From Bacteroides sp. (GTDB lineage: Bacteria > Bacteroidota > Bacteroidia > Bacteroidales > Muribaculaceae), in NCBI GenBank assembly GCA_014801535.1, contig JAAVEA010000026.1:1-64000 (forward strand): 64,000 nucleotides of DNA, in the 5' to 3' direction. Shown here in pieces: positions 18,701-26,802 of this stretch (position 1 is the first letter of the stretch; each line of letters opens with the position of its first letter). The translations under genes were made by a program, and so were the position numbers. The notes under the pieces are model-generated. The model was given only the letters and a program-made list of their open reading frames with translations, had not been told where the DNA came from and did not search any database.

Positions 18701-20307
18701 TCGATCTCAACATGTTCTTCGGAAATAAATCACCGAAACTTGTAACTGTATTTGCCTCTTCCCCCAAGATAGATATGGAGCCTGTGGCATCTTTCACCCG
18801 CACTGATGGTGACGGTTGGGAACACAAGCTTATTTCCCTCCCATCCGCTTGTCAGAATCAGGGTTGGGTGCAACTCATTATCAGGGTGGAAATAGAAGGT
18901 TATTCTCAGTTCTTCCTGCTCGACAGCTATTCGATTGCCGATTATCCGGAAGATATGGTTACAATATCTTCATTCAAGGGCAACACCCGTGCGGCTGTGG
19001 GCGACAAACTCACCTACACTGCCGAGATCGAGAACGCCGGAACCAAATCCGTCAGTCTGCCCGAATATAAATTCCAGATTCTTTCTGATAATGGAGTTGC
19101 AGCCGACATGAAAGCTACGGATGCTCCGGAATCTATCGAGCCTAAGCAGAAAGTGAATCTAACATTCGAATATACTGTCAAGGCTGCCGACAAAGGAGAC
19201 CTTCTCGCCCGCTTCTCGATCTCCGGGCAACCGGCACAGTCTGTATCTGAATCGGAATTGAACACAACAGTCATCAACGCCCTTGTTCCGGTAGTAAACG
19301 ATCTCAAGGGAGAGGTGAATGACAACTCGGTTGTTCTTTCGTGGAGCGAACCTGCTTACACGGAATCATTTGAAGCTTTCGAGCCATGGGATTATAGTGA
19401 AGAGATGCGTGGATTCCGCAATCTTGACATCGACGGCGCGAAAGTCTGGAGCATTCAGGAACTCTCTTATCCGGGCAAAGGATTCGCAAAGGCATTCCAG
19501 GTATTCACGGGCAATGGGGTTGACAATCCTTTGCTTCAGGCCAACTCAGGCGAATATTATCTTGCCTGCATGTCGGCCTCCAAGGGCGCGTCAGACGACT
19601 GGTTGATTTCTCCTGAAGTGAAAGGAGGCTCTAAGGTTTCATTCTATATGAATATATGCGACGGTAATTATCCGGAGACTATCCTGGTGAAGTATTCAAC
19701 AACCGGCAACGAGCCTGAAGACTTCAAAGACCTTGACGGCGGATACATCTGTCCCGACGACCGAGGATGGACCAAATATACATTCACCCTTCCTGCCGAT
19801 GCCAAATACTTCGCATTGCACCATGTAGGTGACGACGGAGATGAGCAATTCGGACTCATGATTGACGATCTCTCTTATGAACCGGTCAACAACCCCTTTG
19901 CTATCGAAGGATATAACGTCTACCGTGATCAGCAGCTTATCGCTTCCGGTCTTTCAACCCCAGGATATGTTGACACAGAGGTAGATCTTTCGGGGCCGGT
20001 AATGTATACTGTCAAGACTATCAGCACACTCAACGGTGAGAAGATTGAATCAGACCGTTCAAATGTAGTATGGACCGAATCTTCTGGACTTAATTCGGTT
20101 TCTTCCGCAATTTCCGGAATCTCAGGAGGGAAGAACAGAATTTATATGGCCGGATTTGAGAACGGCACACGCTACACCGTGGCCAACAGTGCCGGAGCTG
20201 TAATATTTACAGGTGAAATATCCAAAGAATTGGTTAGCGTTCCCGCCGCACCGGGCGTATATGTCGTTACATGCGGAAATGCTAAAGCGAAAGTGTTCGT
20301 AAAATGA
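15721..20307 (+). CDS. Very large secreted multidomain protein (FN3 / choice-of-anchor-like modules) with T9SS-type tail
   Basis: Signal peptide MKKILAGLALGAATVAGSLYAHAQ; repeated beta-sandwich modules; C-terminal APGVYVVTCGNAKAKVFVK. Confidence 0.87.
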   Translation: MKKILAGLALGAATVAGSLYAHAQLTRVDEGNLSRPSAERKGVPMPRGLEKRVHVETRLPNGLRSFTASGASVPRHRTAKASAPVRVNKAAAKATNIEGHCIYAEGARDPGWYKVSWPADELLWKRPADYSPTCGFVRGSELYAFYTLSESGYGVVDAGLAIQDVATGTPLEYYQTDIFDSLEQVALCAAYDEQSDEAYLITYNKAGTGYMLQKFNPVTKQYTPLGVTPPANFLDFAYNPAEGAYFLLDDEGKMMRYDSKGKKFTTVCTYSYDMTDYPNDMVYSPKDGAFFALLDSYDESDYPCTDAVLLSLDGKVSYLGTINDNPQYSVLNIADTYVNSNAAKAPVFKSWSIDGAATSGSLIVTLPSTYENGKTLTGNVYLSAQIDGNEISGSFRGTAGSDVTIPVSTDEGLHFFKITPYTLTDDGRLNGSPLNIQRYFGLDTPSAPSNVVLSSDKVSWKAVTTGANAGYIVPGDVKYIVSIDGVRMNNEPTAATELAVTIPATGAVAHKASVVAVAGGKESAPGVSGRFYEEGPLSLPVVITPEEGEIDLDQDLINMFTIVNNPLNQDLSKLRGWRYDDQQEKTGGFYCLCPSASPNGDKGDEWIFLPAINFPDKDAHYRFCVDLWSGNHYFTSDEYYEIGIAKRPSGTNATIIREEDIVYKGRYFELSETLFQVPEAGDYYIGIHYVSPLDSYRLYARNFRVEKADASSGSPAAVTDLEAVAAEKGALQATVSFKMPLLSISGATLDPSTVITATGESKAGKATVSGKPGETCSMVIPTEQGDNIITITPSSEEGIGLTSEILIYTGVYRPGKAIVDQTVSADNQTMTLEIDLDDFNENDEYVDPSQCDVTIYRKVGSDWRVAAEIGKNRTWTFECPEPASQDLYHFGVAAKNAVGYCEEMTTFGVHLGKLFTLPMNETFPTEGENVNITYEPVSLEHLSYLPADWGFCDPSEVDDAAANGGSTSLYATWEATTQALLPRFSTIGMHNVKLDLNMFFGNKSPKLVTVFASSPKIDMEPVASFTRTDGDGWEHKLISLPSACQNQGWVQLIIRVEIEGYSQFFLLDSYSIADYPEDMVTISSFKGNTRAAVGDKLTYTAEIENAGTKSVSLPEYKFQILSDNGVAADMKATDAPESIEPKQKVNLTFEYTVKAADKGDLLARFSISGQPAQSVSESELNTTVINALVPVVNDLKGEVNDNSVVLSWSEPAYTESFEAFEPWDYSEEMRGFRNLDIDGAKVWSIQELSYPGKGFAKAFQVFTGNGVDNPLLQANSGEYYLACMSASKGASDDWLISPEVKGGSKVSFYMNICDGNYPETILVKYSTTGNEPEDFKDLDGGYICPDDRGWTKYTFTLPADAKYFALHHVGDDGDEQFGLMIDDLSYEPVNNPFAIEGYNVYRDQQLIASGLSTPGYVDTEVDLSGPVMYTVKTISTLNGEKIESDRSNVVWTESSGLNSVSSAISGISGGKNRIYMAGFENGTRYTVANSAGAVIFTGEISKELVSVPAAPGVYVVTCGNAKAKVFVK

Positions 20308-20327
20308 TATGACTAATCAATAATTAT

Positions 20328-20358
20328 AAAGCTCCGGGGCCTTTGGTTCCGGAGCTTT
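20328..20358 (+). terminator. Intrinsic terminator after 15721..20307
   Basis: AAAGCTCCGG / CCGGAGCTTT followed by ttg. Confidence 0.8.
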
Positions 20359-20389
20359 TGCATATCAGTTATACTGCATATCGGACGCA

Positions 20390-20421
20390 TTTGGCGCTTT
20401 ATATAAAAAATCGTAATTTTG
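20390..20421 (+). promoter_or_regulatory. Bacteroidetes-type promoter for prmC
   Basis: TTTG (20390-20393), 20-nt spacer, TAATTTTG (20414-20421). Confidence 0.75.
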
Positions 20422-20448
20422 TGACTGTTTTGTAAACTGCCGATTGCC

Positions 20449-21297
20449 ATGACTGTAAAGGAATATATAAAAGAAATCCGCAATAAGCTCACTCCATTAT
20501 ATGGAGAAGGAGAAGCGAAGGCTATGACACGTCTAATCTTTCATTCACTGAAGGGTTGGAACGTGACCGATATGATTATTCATGAGGGCGACACGGTGTC
20601 AGATTATATCGACGGTAAGATCAAGGAAATTCTCAAGCGACTTTTAAATCACGAACCTATACAATATATCCTCGGTGAAGCATATTTCTACGGAATGAAT
20701 CTGGAAGTGGACCGCAGCACGCTTATCCCACGTCCGGAGACAGAGGAACTGGTGGATATGATTGTAAAAAGATGGAACAGACAGAATGATCTCCGCGTTT
20801 TGGATATCGGAACCGGTTCGGGAGCAATCGCCATCGCTTTGTCAAGAAACCTCCCTTTCTCAAAAGTTTCCGCGCTCGACATATCGGAGGGAGCTTTAAA
20901 AATTGCTGAAAGAAATGCGAAAAAACTGAAAGCTGACATAAATTTCATTCACGACGACGTTTTCAATTATTCTCCTTCGGCAGATTCTTTTGACATAATC
21001 GTTAGCAACCCTCCATATATAGATGAATCGGAGAAGGCGGATATGGAACGCAATGTGCTCGACTACGAACCCCACTCAGCCCTTTTCGTTCCCGACAGCA
21101 ATCCACTCATTTTTTATTCCAGGATAATCGAAATAGCATCTGTTGCTCTCCCTCGCGGAGGGATGCTTTACTTTGAAATCAATCCCCGCCACAGTCAAGA
21201 CCTTGCAATGCTTCTCCGACATGAAGGATTCTCTGACGTTGAAATTCATCAAGATATTGCGGGAAAGGAAAGATTTATTTCTGCGAATGCAGAATGA
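20449..21297 (+). CDS. prmC: Peptide chain release factor N(5)-glutamine methyltransferase
   Basis: LIPRPETEELVDMI; VLDIGTGSGAIAIALSRN; catalytic IVSNPPYI. Confidence 0.95.
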   Translation: MTVKEYIKEIRNKLTPLYGEGEAKAMTRLIFHSLKGWNVTDMIIHEGDTVSDYIDGKIKEILKRLLNHEPIQYILGEAYFYGMNLEVDRSTLIPRPETEELVDMIVKRWNRQNDLRVLDIGTGSGAIAIALSRNLPFSKVSALDISEGALKIAERNAKKLKADINFIHDDVFNYSPSADSFDIIVSNPPYIDESEKADMERNVLDYEPHSALFVPDSNPLIFYSRIIEIASVALPRGGMLYFEINPRHSQDLAMLLRHEGFSDVEIHQDIAGKERFISANAE

Positions 21298-21322
21298 TAA
21301 ACCATAAAGTCACTTACAAAAA

Positions 21323-21805
21323 ATGATTCGGAAGAAACCTCTCACTAAAGAAGCTGCCCTGTTGAGAATGGCCGATTTGTGTGCCCGTGGCGAACATTGC
21401 TCGTCGGAGATAAGGGAGAAACTGCGCAAACTTATGATTTCCGTCTCCGATGCAAACGGAATAATAGATTATCTTGAAGAAAACCGCTATATCGACAATC
21501 TCCGTTTCGCCAAATCTTTCGCACGCGACAAGGTGCGTTTCTCAGGATGGGGTCGCAATAAAATCCGAATGGCCTTGGCTGTCAAAAGAATATCATCCTC
21601 CGACATCAGGGAGGCATTGGAGGAGATTAATGAAGAGGATTATGAAGAAGCTGTTTCAAGGGCTGCTCGGGCCAAAGCGCGCAATCTCGACCTCTCCGAT
21701 TATGAAGACCGTGCGAAATTATATCGGCATCTCGCCTCACGAGGTTTCGAATCAGCCGTGATCTCCAATGCAATAAGAGATCTGCGCGCAGAGAATGACG
21801 ATTAA
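21323..21805 (+). CDS. recX: Regulatory protein RecX
   Basis: RMADLCARGEHCSSEIREKLRKL...IIDYLEENRYIDNLRFAKSFARDKVRFSGWGRNKIRMAL. Confidence 0.9.
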   Translation: MIRKKPLTKEAALLRMADLCARGEHCSSEIREKLRKLMISVSDANGIIDYLEENRYIDNLRFAKSFARDKVRFSGWGRNKIRMALAVKRISSSDIREALEEINEEDYEEAVSRAARAKARNLDLSDYEDRAKLYRHLASRGFESAVISNAIRDLRAENDD

Positions 21806-21819
21806 GAGTTCTTTATTCA

Positions 21820-22491
21820 ATGCTCGATTTCATATTCCCCCGTTTGTGTCATCTTTGCGGCACTCCCCTCACCTCCGGTAAGGAAGAATGTATCTGTGTC
21901 CCATGCCAGGCCCGGCTCCCACGCACACTTTATCACAGACAACCCGGAAATCCTATGGAGATGCGATTCGCGGGATTATTCCCTTTTGAACGTGCCTCCG
22001 GCCATTTCTTTTATTCGCCTGATTCCGACATCGCACAGCTTATTCAGGATTTCAAATACAGACATTTCCGCAAACTCGCCCGTTATATGGGTGAGATCGT
22101 GGGACGCGAACTGCTGTTGACCGGTTTTTTCTCCGATATTGACGTAATCGTGCCTATCCCCATGCATTTTCTTAAAAAAGCCCGGAGAGGATACAACCAG
22201 ACCGAGGAGATCGCCACCGGAATCTCTGCTGTGACAGGAATCCCTATTGAAAAATCACTGCGTGCCCGACGCCCTCACAAAACTCAGACCTCTCTTTCCT
22301 TGCAAAAAAGACGCGATAATCTGAAAGATATTTTTACCCTGACCGATAATCACCGGTTTAACCAGAAACATCTGCTTCTGCTCGACGATGTGTGTACGAC
22401 AGGCACAACACTTGCTGAAGCAGCAAGAACTATATATCATAAAGAGACCGACGTAAAGATTTCCATGCTCACCATTGGAGTGACCTTTTGA
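21820..22491 (+). CDS. ComF family protein / phosphoribosyltransferase
   Basis: CxxC zinc pairs (LCHLCG, CICVPC); RRGYNQTEEIA; PRPP motif LLLLDDVCTTGTTLAEA. Confidence 0.94.
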   Translation: MLDFIFPRLCHLCGTPLTSGKEECICVPCQARLPRTLYHRQPGNPMEMRFAGLFPFERASGHFFYSPDSDIAQLIQDFKYRHFRKLARYMGEIVGRELLLTGFFSDIDVIVPIPMHFLKKARRGYNQTEEIATGISAVTGIPIEKSLRARRPHKTQTSLSLQKRRDNLKDIFTLTDNHRFNQKHLLLLDDVCTTGTTLAEAARTIYHKETDVKISMLTIGVTF

Positions 22492-22571
22492 AAATAAATA
22501 CCCTGTATTCTCAATAAATTGTCGGTCTATTATATAAAATAAAACTATTTTTAAAGATTTTTATTAAAAAA

Positions 22572-22603
22572 TTTGACAATCTGATTTTTAATTTATAATT
22601 TTG
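22572..22603 (+). promoter_or_regulatory. Bacteroidetes-type promoter for 22630..24822
   Basis: TTTG (22572-22575), 20-nt spacer, TAATTTTG (22596-22603). Confidence 0.75.
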
Positions 22604-22629
22604 ACAAAAATTATACAAAATTATCGCTT

Positions 22630-24822
22630 ATGAAGCAATTTACTCCTTTTATTACGGCCACAGCTGTAGTTTTGTCAGCAACAGCCCTCTATTCGAATGC
22701 AGAGAACAAGAATCCGCTTAACCATGATCTCTGGAAACTGAGATATAAGGTGGACACCCAATCTGTTTTTCACAACCGTGCTGCGATTAATACCCAAAAT
22801 CTCACCAATCTTGTTGCGGGTGTCACCACACCCGATAAAGTGGCGGAAGTGAAGAATCCCACTCCGGTTTTCTCCACTACTCCTTCAAATGATATAGGCG
22901 ACCTTGATGGTCCCAACGGTGAGATATGGCATTATACGGGCGATCTGGTATATCTCGAGATCCCCCCACACGACAATGTGATGTTTACCGACAGAATCCT
23001 GCAGGAATACACTTTCACAATCTATAATCCTGAGATGAAAGTGGTTGGAATCATTAAAGATAAGATGGACTATCAGGAAGACGAGGAAAGGACGGTCACT
23101 TGTGAGGTCACACCGGTAATTACACGAAATTTCTTCAACACCGACGACGATATCGAGATAATGATAGCCCTCGGTGTAAACCGGATAGGAGGTGGAAACA
23201 ACTACCGCACGCTTGTGTATCCTCTCAACGGTGAAAAGAACGATGAAGGATATAACAAACCTATTGCCACATATCCCGACTTCGTGGCTGATGTGGTTGA
23301 GGGTCCTTCCACCGACGGAAGCGACAATTTCTTCATCACCTTCATGGAAGATGTTTTTGATGCAGACAATAACTCTGAGGAACTCGGATTCTGGGACACA
23401 CTCTTAGCCCAGAAAGTGGAAATGACTGTCTACGGCAAAGCTCTTGATGATAAGGGACCACGTAAAATTTACAATACGACACTTCCGCTAATCCAGTTCC
23501 CGGGAGACCAGCAGGATGTTCCGGCTATGATGAGTATGCGTCACGGTGACGATGTGGTATTCTGCTTTTCACAATATGCCGAACCTTTCTACAACCGATA
23601 TGACAATCCTCTCTCCGAAGACATGACTATGAGGGAGGGCAACAGTCTTGTAATCAAGCTCTATAAGGCTACTGAAAAATCTTTCGATCTTTTCTCCACC
23701 ACTACCATTCCCATCTCTCTCGACCCCATGCCCGATGCTTCGGGAAATCCGACTTGTCTTTTCTCTTATTATAGCGTCGGAAATCTGAGATATACCGGCG
23801 ACATCCTTTTTGATCTCCCCGGTGTAGAAGCCGATAAACCGGATTTTATTATTACCCGAGGGAATTATCAGATTTCCACCGACGACACCATAAACTCCTA
23901 TTTCACTTATAAGAATGACGGAACATTAAAGAACACCATCTTCCTCTATTCCGAAGGAACACGCGAAATGGGTAATCTCGATGGGTTCGAACCGCAGCAG
24001 CTTTTCGTGTCGCAGGACAGTTACGGCTATCTTTACAATTTTGTTGATCTTTACTCAGCAAAAACAGTATCGCAAATCGAGGCCGACTATTATTACGATG
24101 ATGATTCCGATACTGAACTTCTCACCAGCAACGTAGCGCGTACTCCATCCGGAGATTCCTATCAATATGTATTCGAACTTCGCTATCCCATGGTAGACGA
24201 TGACGAAAACGATATTCTCCGGTTCATGTATATCAATAAAGATGGTTCTTTCGACCATATGGAGAACGTCAACATGGGGAAAGGAGTTGCTTATGCCCAG
24301 AGCTTTCTCTCAACCGACGCTCTCGCGCCCCATGCCTATGCCCTGGCTGACTCACCTGTATTCATGATGCTTGTGAAACGCGGACTTGCAGGGAGCAGCA
24401 TTATTGAGGAATTGATGGTGGCCGAGGCCATGTCTGAAGAGAATCCGTCAGGTAAGACTCTTCTTCAGCTTGGACCCAACGATAACGGAGCACTTGCATC
24501 TATTGTGCCCGAGTTTGCTAATGGCGATGAATCAGGCAGCCTCTGGATTTATTATTATGATTCAGATAAACGTCTTTATACTCTTGATGTCTACGCTTTG
24601 CCTCTTGATAAGGATAGCGGAGCGGGGGCAGAGGGTGTTGTGGCAGATCAACCGACGTTCTATGTAAACGGCACAGCTATTGAAGCCGAGGGGGAGATAA
24701 GAATTTTCACAACCGACGGCAAACTTGTTGCTTCAGGTAAAGGTTCCGTGGAATTTGCATCACTCGAAAGCGGCATATACATTCTTAACGTCAACGGAAA
24801 AGCATATAAGGTCATTAAATAA
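22630..24822 (+). CDS. Secreted protein with T9SS-type C-terminal domain, function unknown
   Basis: Signal peptide; C-terminal IRIFTTDGKLVASGKGSVEFASLESGIYILNVNGKAYKVIK. Confidence 0.83.
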   Translation: MKQFTPFITATAVVLSATALYSNAENKNPLNHDLWKLRYKVDTQSVFHNRAAINTQNLTNLVAGVTTPDKVAEVKNPTPVFSTTPSNDIGDLDGPNGEIWHYTGDLVYLEIPPHDNVMFTDRILQEYTFTIYNPEMKVVGIIKDKMDYQEDEERTVTCEVTPVITRNFFNTDDDIEIMIALGVNRIGGGNNYRTLVYPLNGEKNDEGYNKPIATYPDFVADVVEGPSTDGSDNFFITFMEDVFDADNNSEELGFWDTLLAQKVEMTVYGKALDDKGPRKIYNTTLPLIQFPGDQQDVPAMMSMRHGDDVVFCFSQYAEPFYNRYDNPLSEDMTMREGNSLVIKLYKATEKSFDLFSTTTIPISLDPMPDASGNPTCLFSYYSVGNLRYTGDILFDLPGVEADKPDFIITRGNYQISTDDTINSYFTYKNDGTLKNTIFLYSEGTREMGNLDGFEPQQLFVSQDSYGYLYNFVDLYSAKTVSQIEADYYYDDDSDTELLTSNVARTPSGDSYQYVFELRYPMVDDDENDILRFMYINKDGSFDHMENVNMGKGVAYAQSFLSTDALAPHAYALADSPVFMMLVKRGLAGSSIIEELMVAEAMSEENPSGKTLLQLGPNDNGALASIVPEFANGDESGSLWIYYYDSDKRLYTLDVYALPLDKDSGAGAEGVVADQPTFYVNGTAIEAEGEIRIFTTDGKLVASGKGSVEFASLESGIYILNVNGKAYKVIK

Positions 24823-24832
24823 TACAATCCGA

Positions 24833-24863
24833 GAGGGTGTGCCGGCCGCTCCGGCACACCCTC
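24833..24863 (+). terminator. Strong 13-bp hairpin terminator
   Basis: GAGGGTGTGCCGG-ccgct-CCGGCACACCCTC. Confidence 0.7.
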
Positions 24864-24913
24864 ACCAAAACCCTGATAATAATCCATAATAATCATATTA
24901 ATTTTTTCTGCTT

Positions 24914-26635
24914 ATGAGACTAAACTACGCATTCGGTGCTGCTCTATCCTTATTATCGGTAGCCGGCCTCAGCGCTTCCGCGCAACAGACCACTGTTGAC
25001 TATCTGAACGTAACTCCCGCCGACGGAGCTGTTCTGAAGAGCCTCAGTCAGATTGTTTTCACTCTTCCAACCGTTGACGATACTTTTGAGACCATGCTGA
25101 ATCCTGATGAAAGCAAACTTGAGGATGTGGCAGTGCTTAAAGACAATCAGAAAGTGGCTTCTTTCGCTGAATTTGGAGAGGCAACGGGTGACGACGAAGG
25201 AAACATGATCATGACCCTTATACTTTCAGAAACTATTGCTGCTGAGGGCGAATATACCATTTCAATACCGGAAGGGCTTTTCGTTCAGATGAACTGGGAA
25301 GACTTTACCATTGTAGAGGATGCGAAAATAACTGCTGCCTATAATGCCACATTCACCATCAACCCAACATTAAAATCTCCGGTTGATAATTATATACTCA
25401 CTCCGGCCAACGGCACAAAGGTTTCTGAAATATCAGAAATTACAATCGGATTCCCAGAAATTCCTGCATCTACAATGTTTGACGGATGGGAATTCCCGAA
25501 CGCAACATTCACTAATGGTGAAAACTCGATTGAGGCGATCATATCTTACGACTGGAATTCCGAAGAGGAGTACAGAGTAATGAAATTGACTCCAATCAAT
25601 GCGGATGAAGAGGAAAATCCTATTACAGAGGCCGGCAACTGGACACTCACCATAGAGGAGGGCACTTTCACTCTCAAAGGAGAAAGCAACGCTGAAATTA
25701 CAGCGGAGTTTATCGTAGAGACGGTGCCGACTGCATCTACGGTTGATATTGTTGCGGTTTCGCCCACCGATGGAGAGACTGTGAAATCGATCAGTCAGGT
25801 TCTTTTCACTCTGCCCGTTGTTGACCTCACATACGAAACAATGCTGAATATCGACATGGAAAAGGCTTCCGAATTTGCGGTGCTTAAAGGCGATGTGAAA
25901 GTTGCAGGATTCGGAGAGCTTGGAGAAGGAGGTGAAGATCTGGAAGGAAATATGACAATCCCTGTGATTCTTTCGTCAGCAGTCACTGAAGACGGCGAAT
26001 ACACCATATCAATTCCCGAAGGTATGTTCGCACAGATGGAATGGAATGATGAAGCCGGTGATATGGTAATCATGAAAGATGGCAAGATCACAGCTGCATA
26101 CACGGCTAATGTAACGGTCAATTCATCAATAAAGGCTCCGGTAGAGTCTTTCAATGTAACACCTGAAGACGGATCAAAAGTTTCTCAGATTTCCGAAGTA
26201 TTTATCGGATTCCCGGAAATTTCAGCCTCTACAATGTTCGATGGTTGGGAATTTCAGAACGCCACATTCTCTGACGGTGAGACATCTATCGAGGCTATCA
26301 TCAACTATGACTGGAATTCGGAAGAGGAATACAGAGTGATGAAAGTGATTCCCGTAAATGAAAATGAAGAGGAAACTCCCATAACTGCCGCCGGAACATG
26401 GATTCTTACTATCGAAAAAGGCACATTCGTGCTTGACGGAGATGAAAGCCCTGAAATCACGGCCACTTTCACTATAGAGAATTCCTCCACAGGTATCGAT
26501 GAAATCAACGCCGCATACAATGAGAACCTGAAGATCTTCTCTATCGACGGCAAGACCATTCCGGCCTCCGGATTAAACAGCCTTGAAAATGGCGTCTACA
26601 TCATCAACGGGAAAAAGATGGTTGTAAAGAAATAA
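24914..26635 (+). CDS. Secreted protein with tandemly duplicated Ig-like modules and T9SS-type tail
   Basis: Two ~250-aa repeats starting VTPADGAVLKSLSQIVFTLP and VSPTDGETVKSISQVLFTLP; C-terminal LKIFSIDGKTI...LENGVYIINGKKMVVKK. Confidence 0.85.
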   Translation: MRLNYAFGAALSLLSVAGLSASAQQTTVDYLNVTPADGAVLKSLSQIVFTLPTVDDTFETMLNPDESKLEDVAVLKDNQKVASFAEFGEATGDDEGNMIMTLILSETIAAEGEYTISIPEGLFVQMNWEDFTIVEDAKITAAYNATFTINPTLKSPVDNYILTPANGTKVSEISEITIGFPEIPASTMFDGWEFPNATFTNGENSIEAIISYDWNSEEEYRVMKLTPINADEEENPITEAGNWTLTIEEGTFTLKGESNAEITAEFIVETVPTASTVDIVAVSPTDGETVKSISQVLFTLPVVDLTYETMLNIDMEKASEFAVLKGDVKVAGFGELGEGGEDLEGNMTIPVILSSAVTEDGEYTISIPEGMFAQMEWNDEAGDMVIMKDGKITAAYTANVTVNSSIKAPVESFNVTPEDGSKVSQISEVFIGFPEISASTMFDGWEFQNATFSDGETSIEAIINYDWNSEEEYRVMKVIPVNENEEETPITAAGTWILTIEKGTFVLDGDESPEITATFTIENSSTGIDEINAAYNENLKIFSIDGKTIPASGLNSLENGVYIINGKKMVVKK

Positions 26636-26746
26636 ACTGTACGTGTTTAAACAATAGAGTATGTTTTTACTTAGTTTTAAACCCAATAAGCTCTTGACCT
26701 TTAAACACCGACTTCATTCATAATCACGATATATAGACTTGGTGAA

Positions 26747-26780
26747 AAGGGGATACCTGGCAAAGACCAAGTATCCCCTT
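26747..26780 (+). promoter_or_regulatory. Leader/intergenic hairpin upstream of C10 peptidase
   Basis: AAGGGGATACCTGG-caaaga-CCAAGTATCCCCTT, 14-bp stem with one mismatch; 22 nt before ATG. Confidence 0.6.
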
Positions 26781-26802
26781 CTCTAATTAAAAACCGATCC
26801 AT

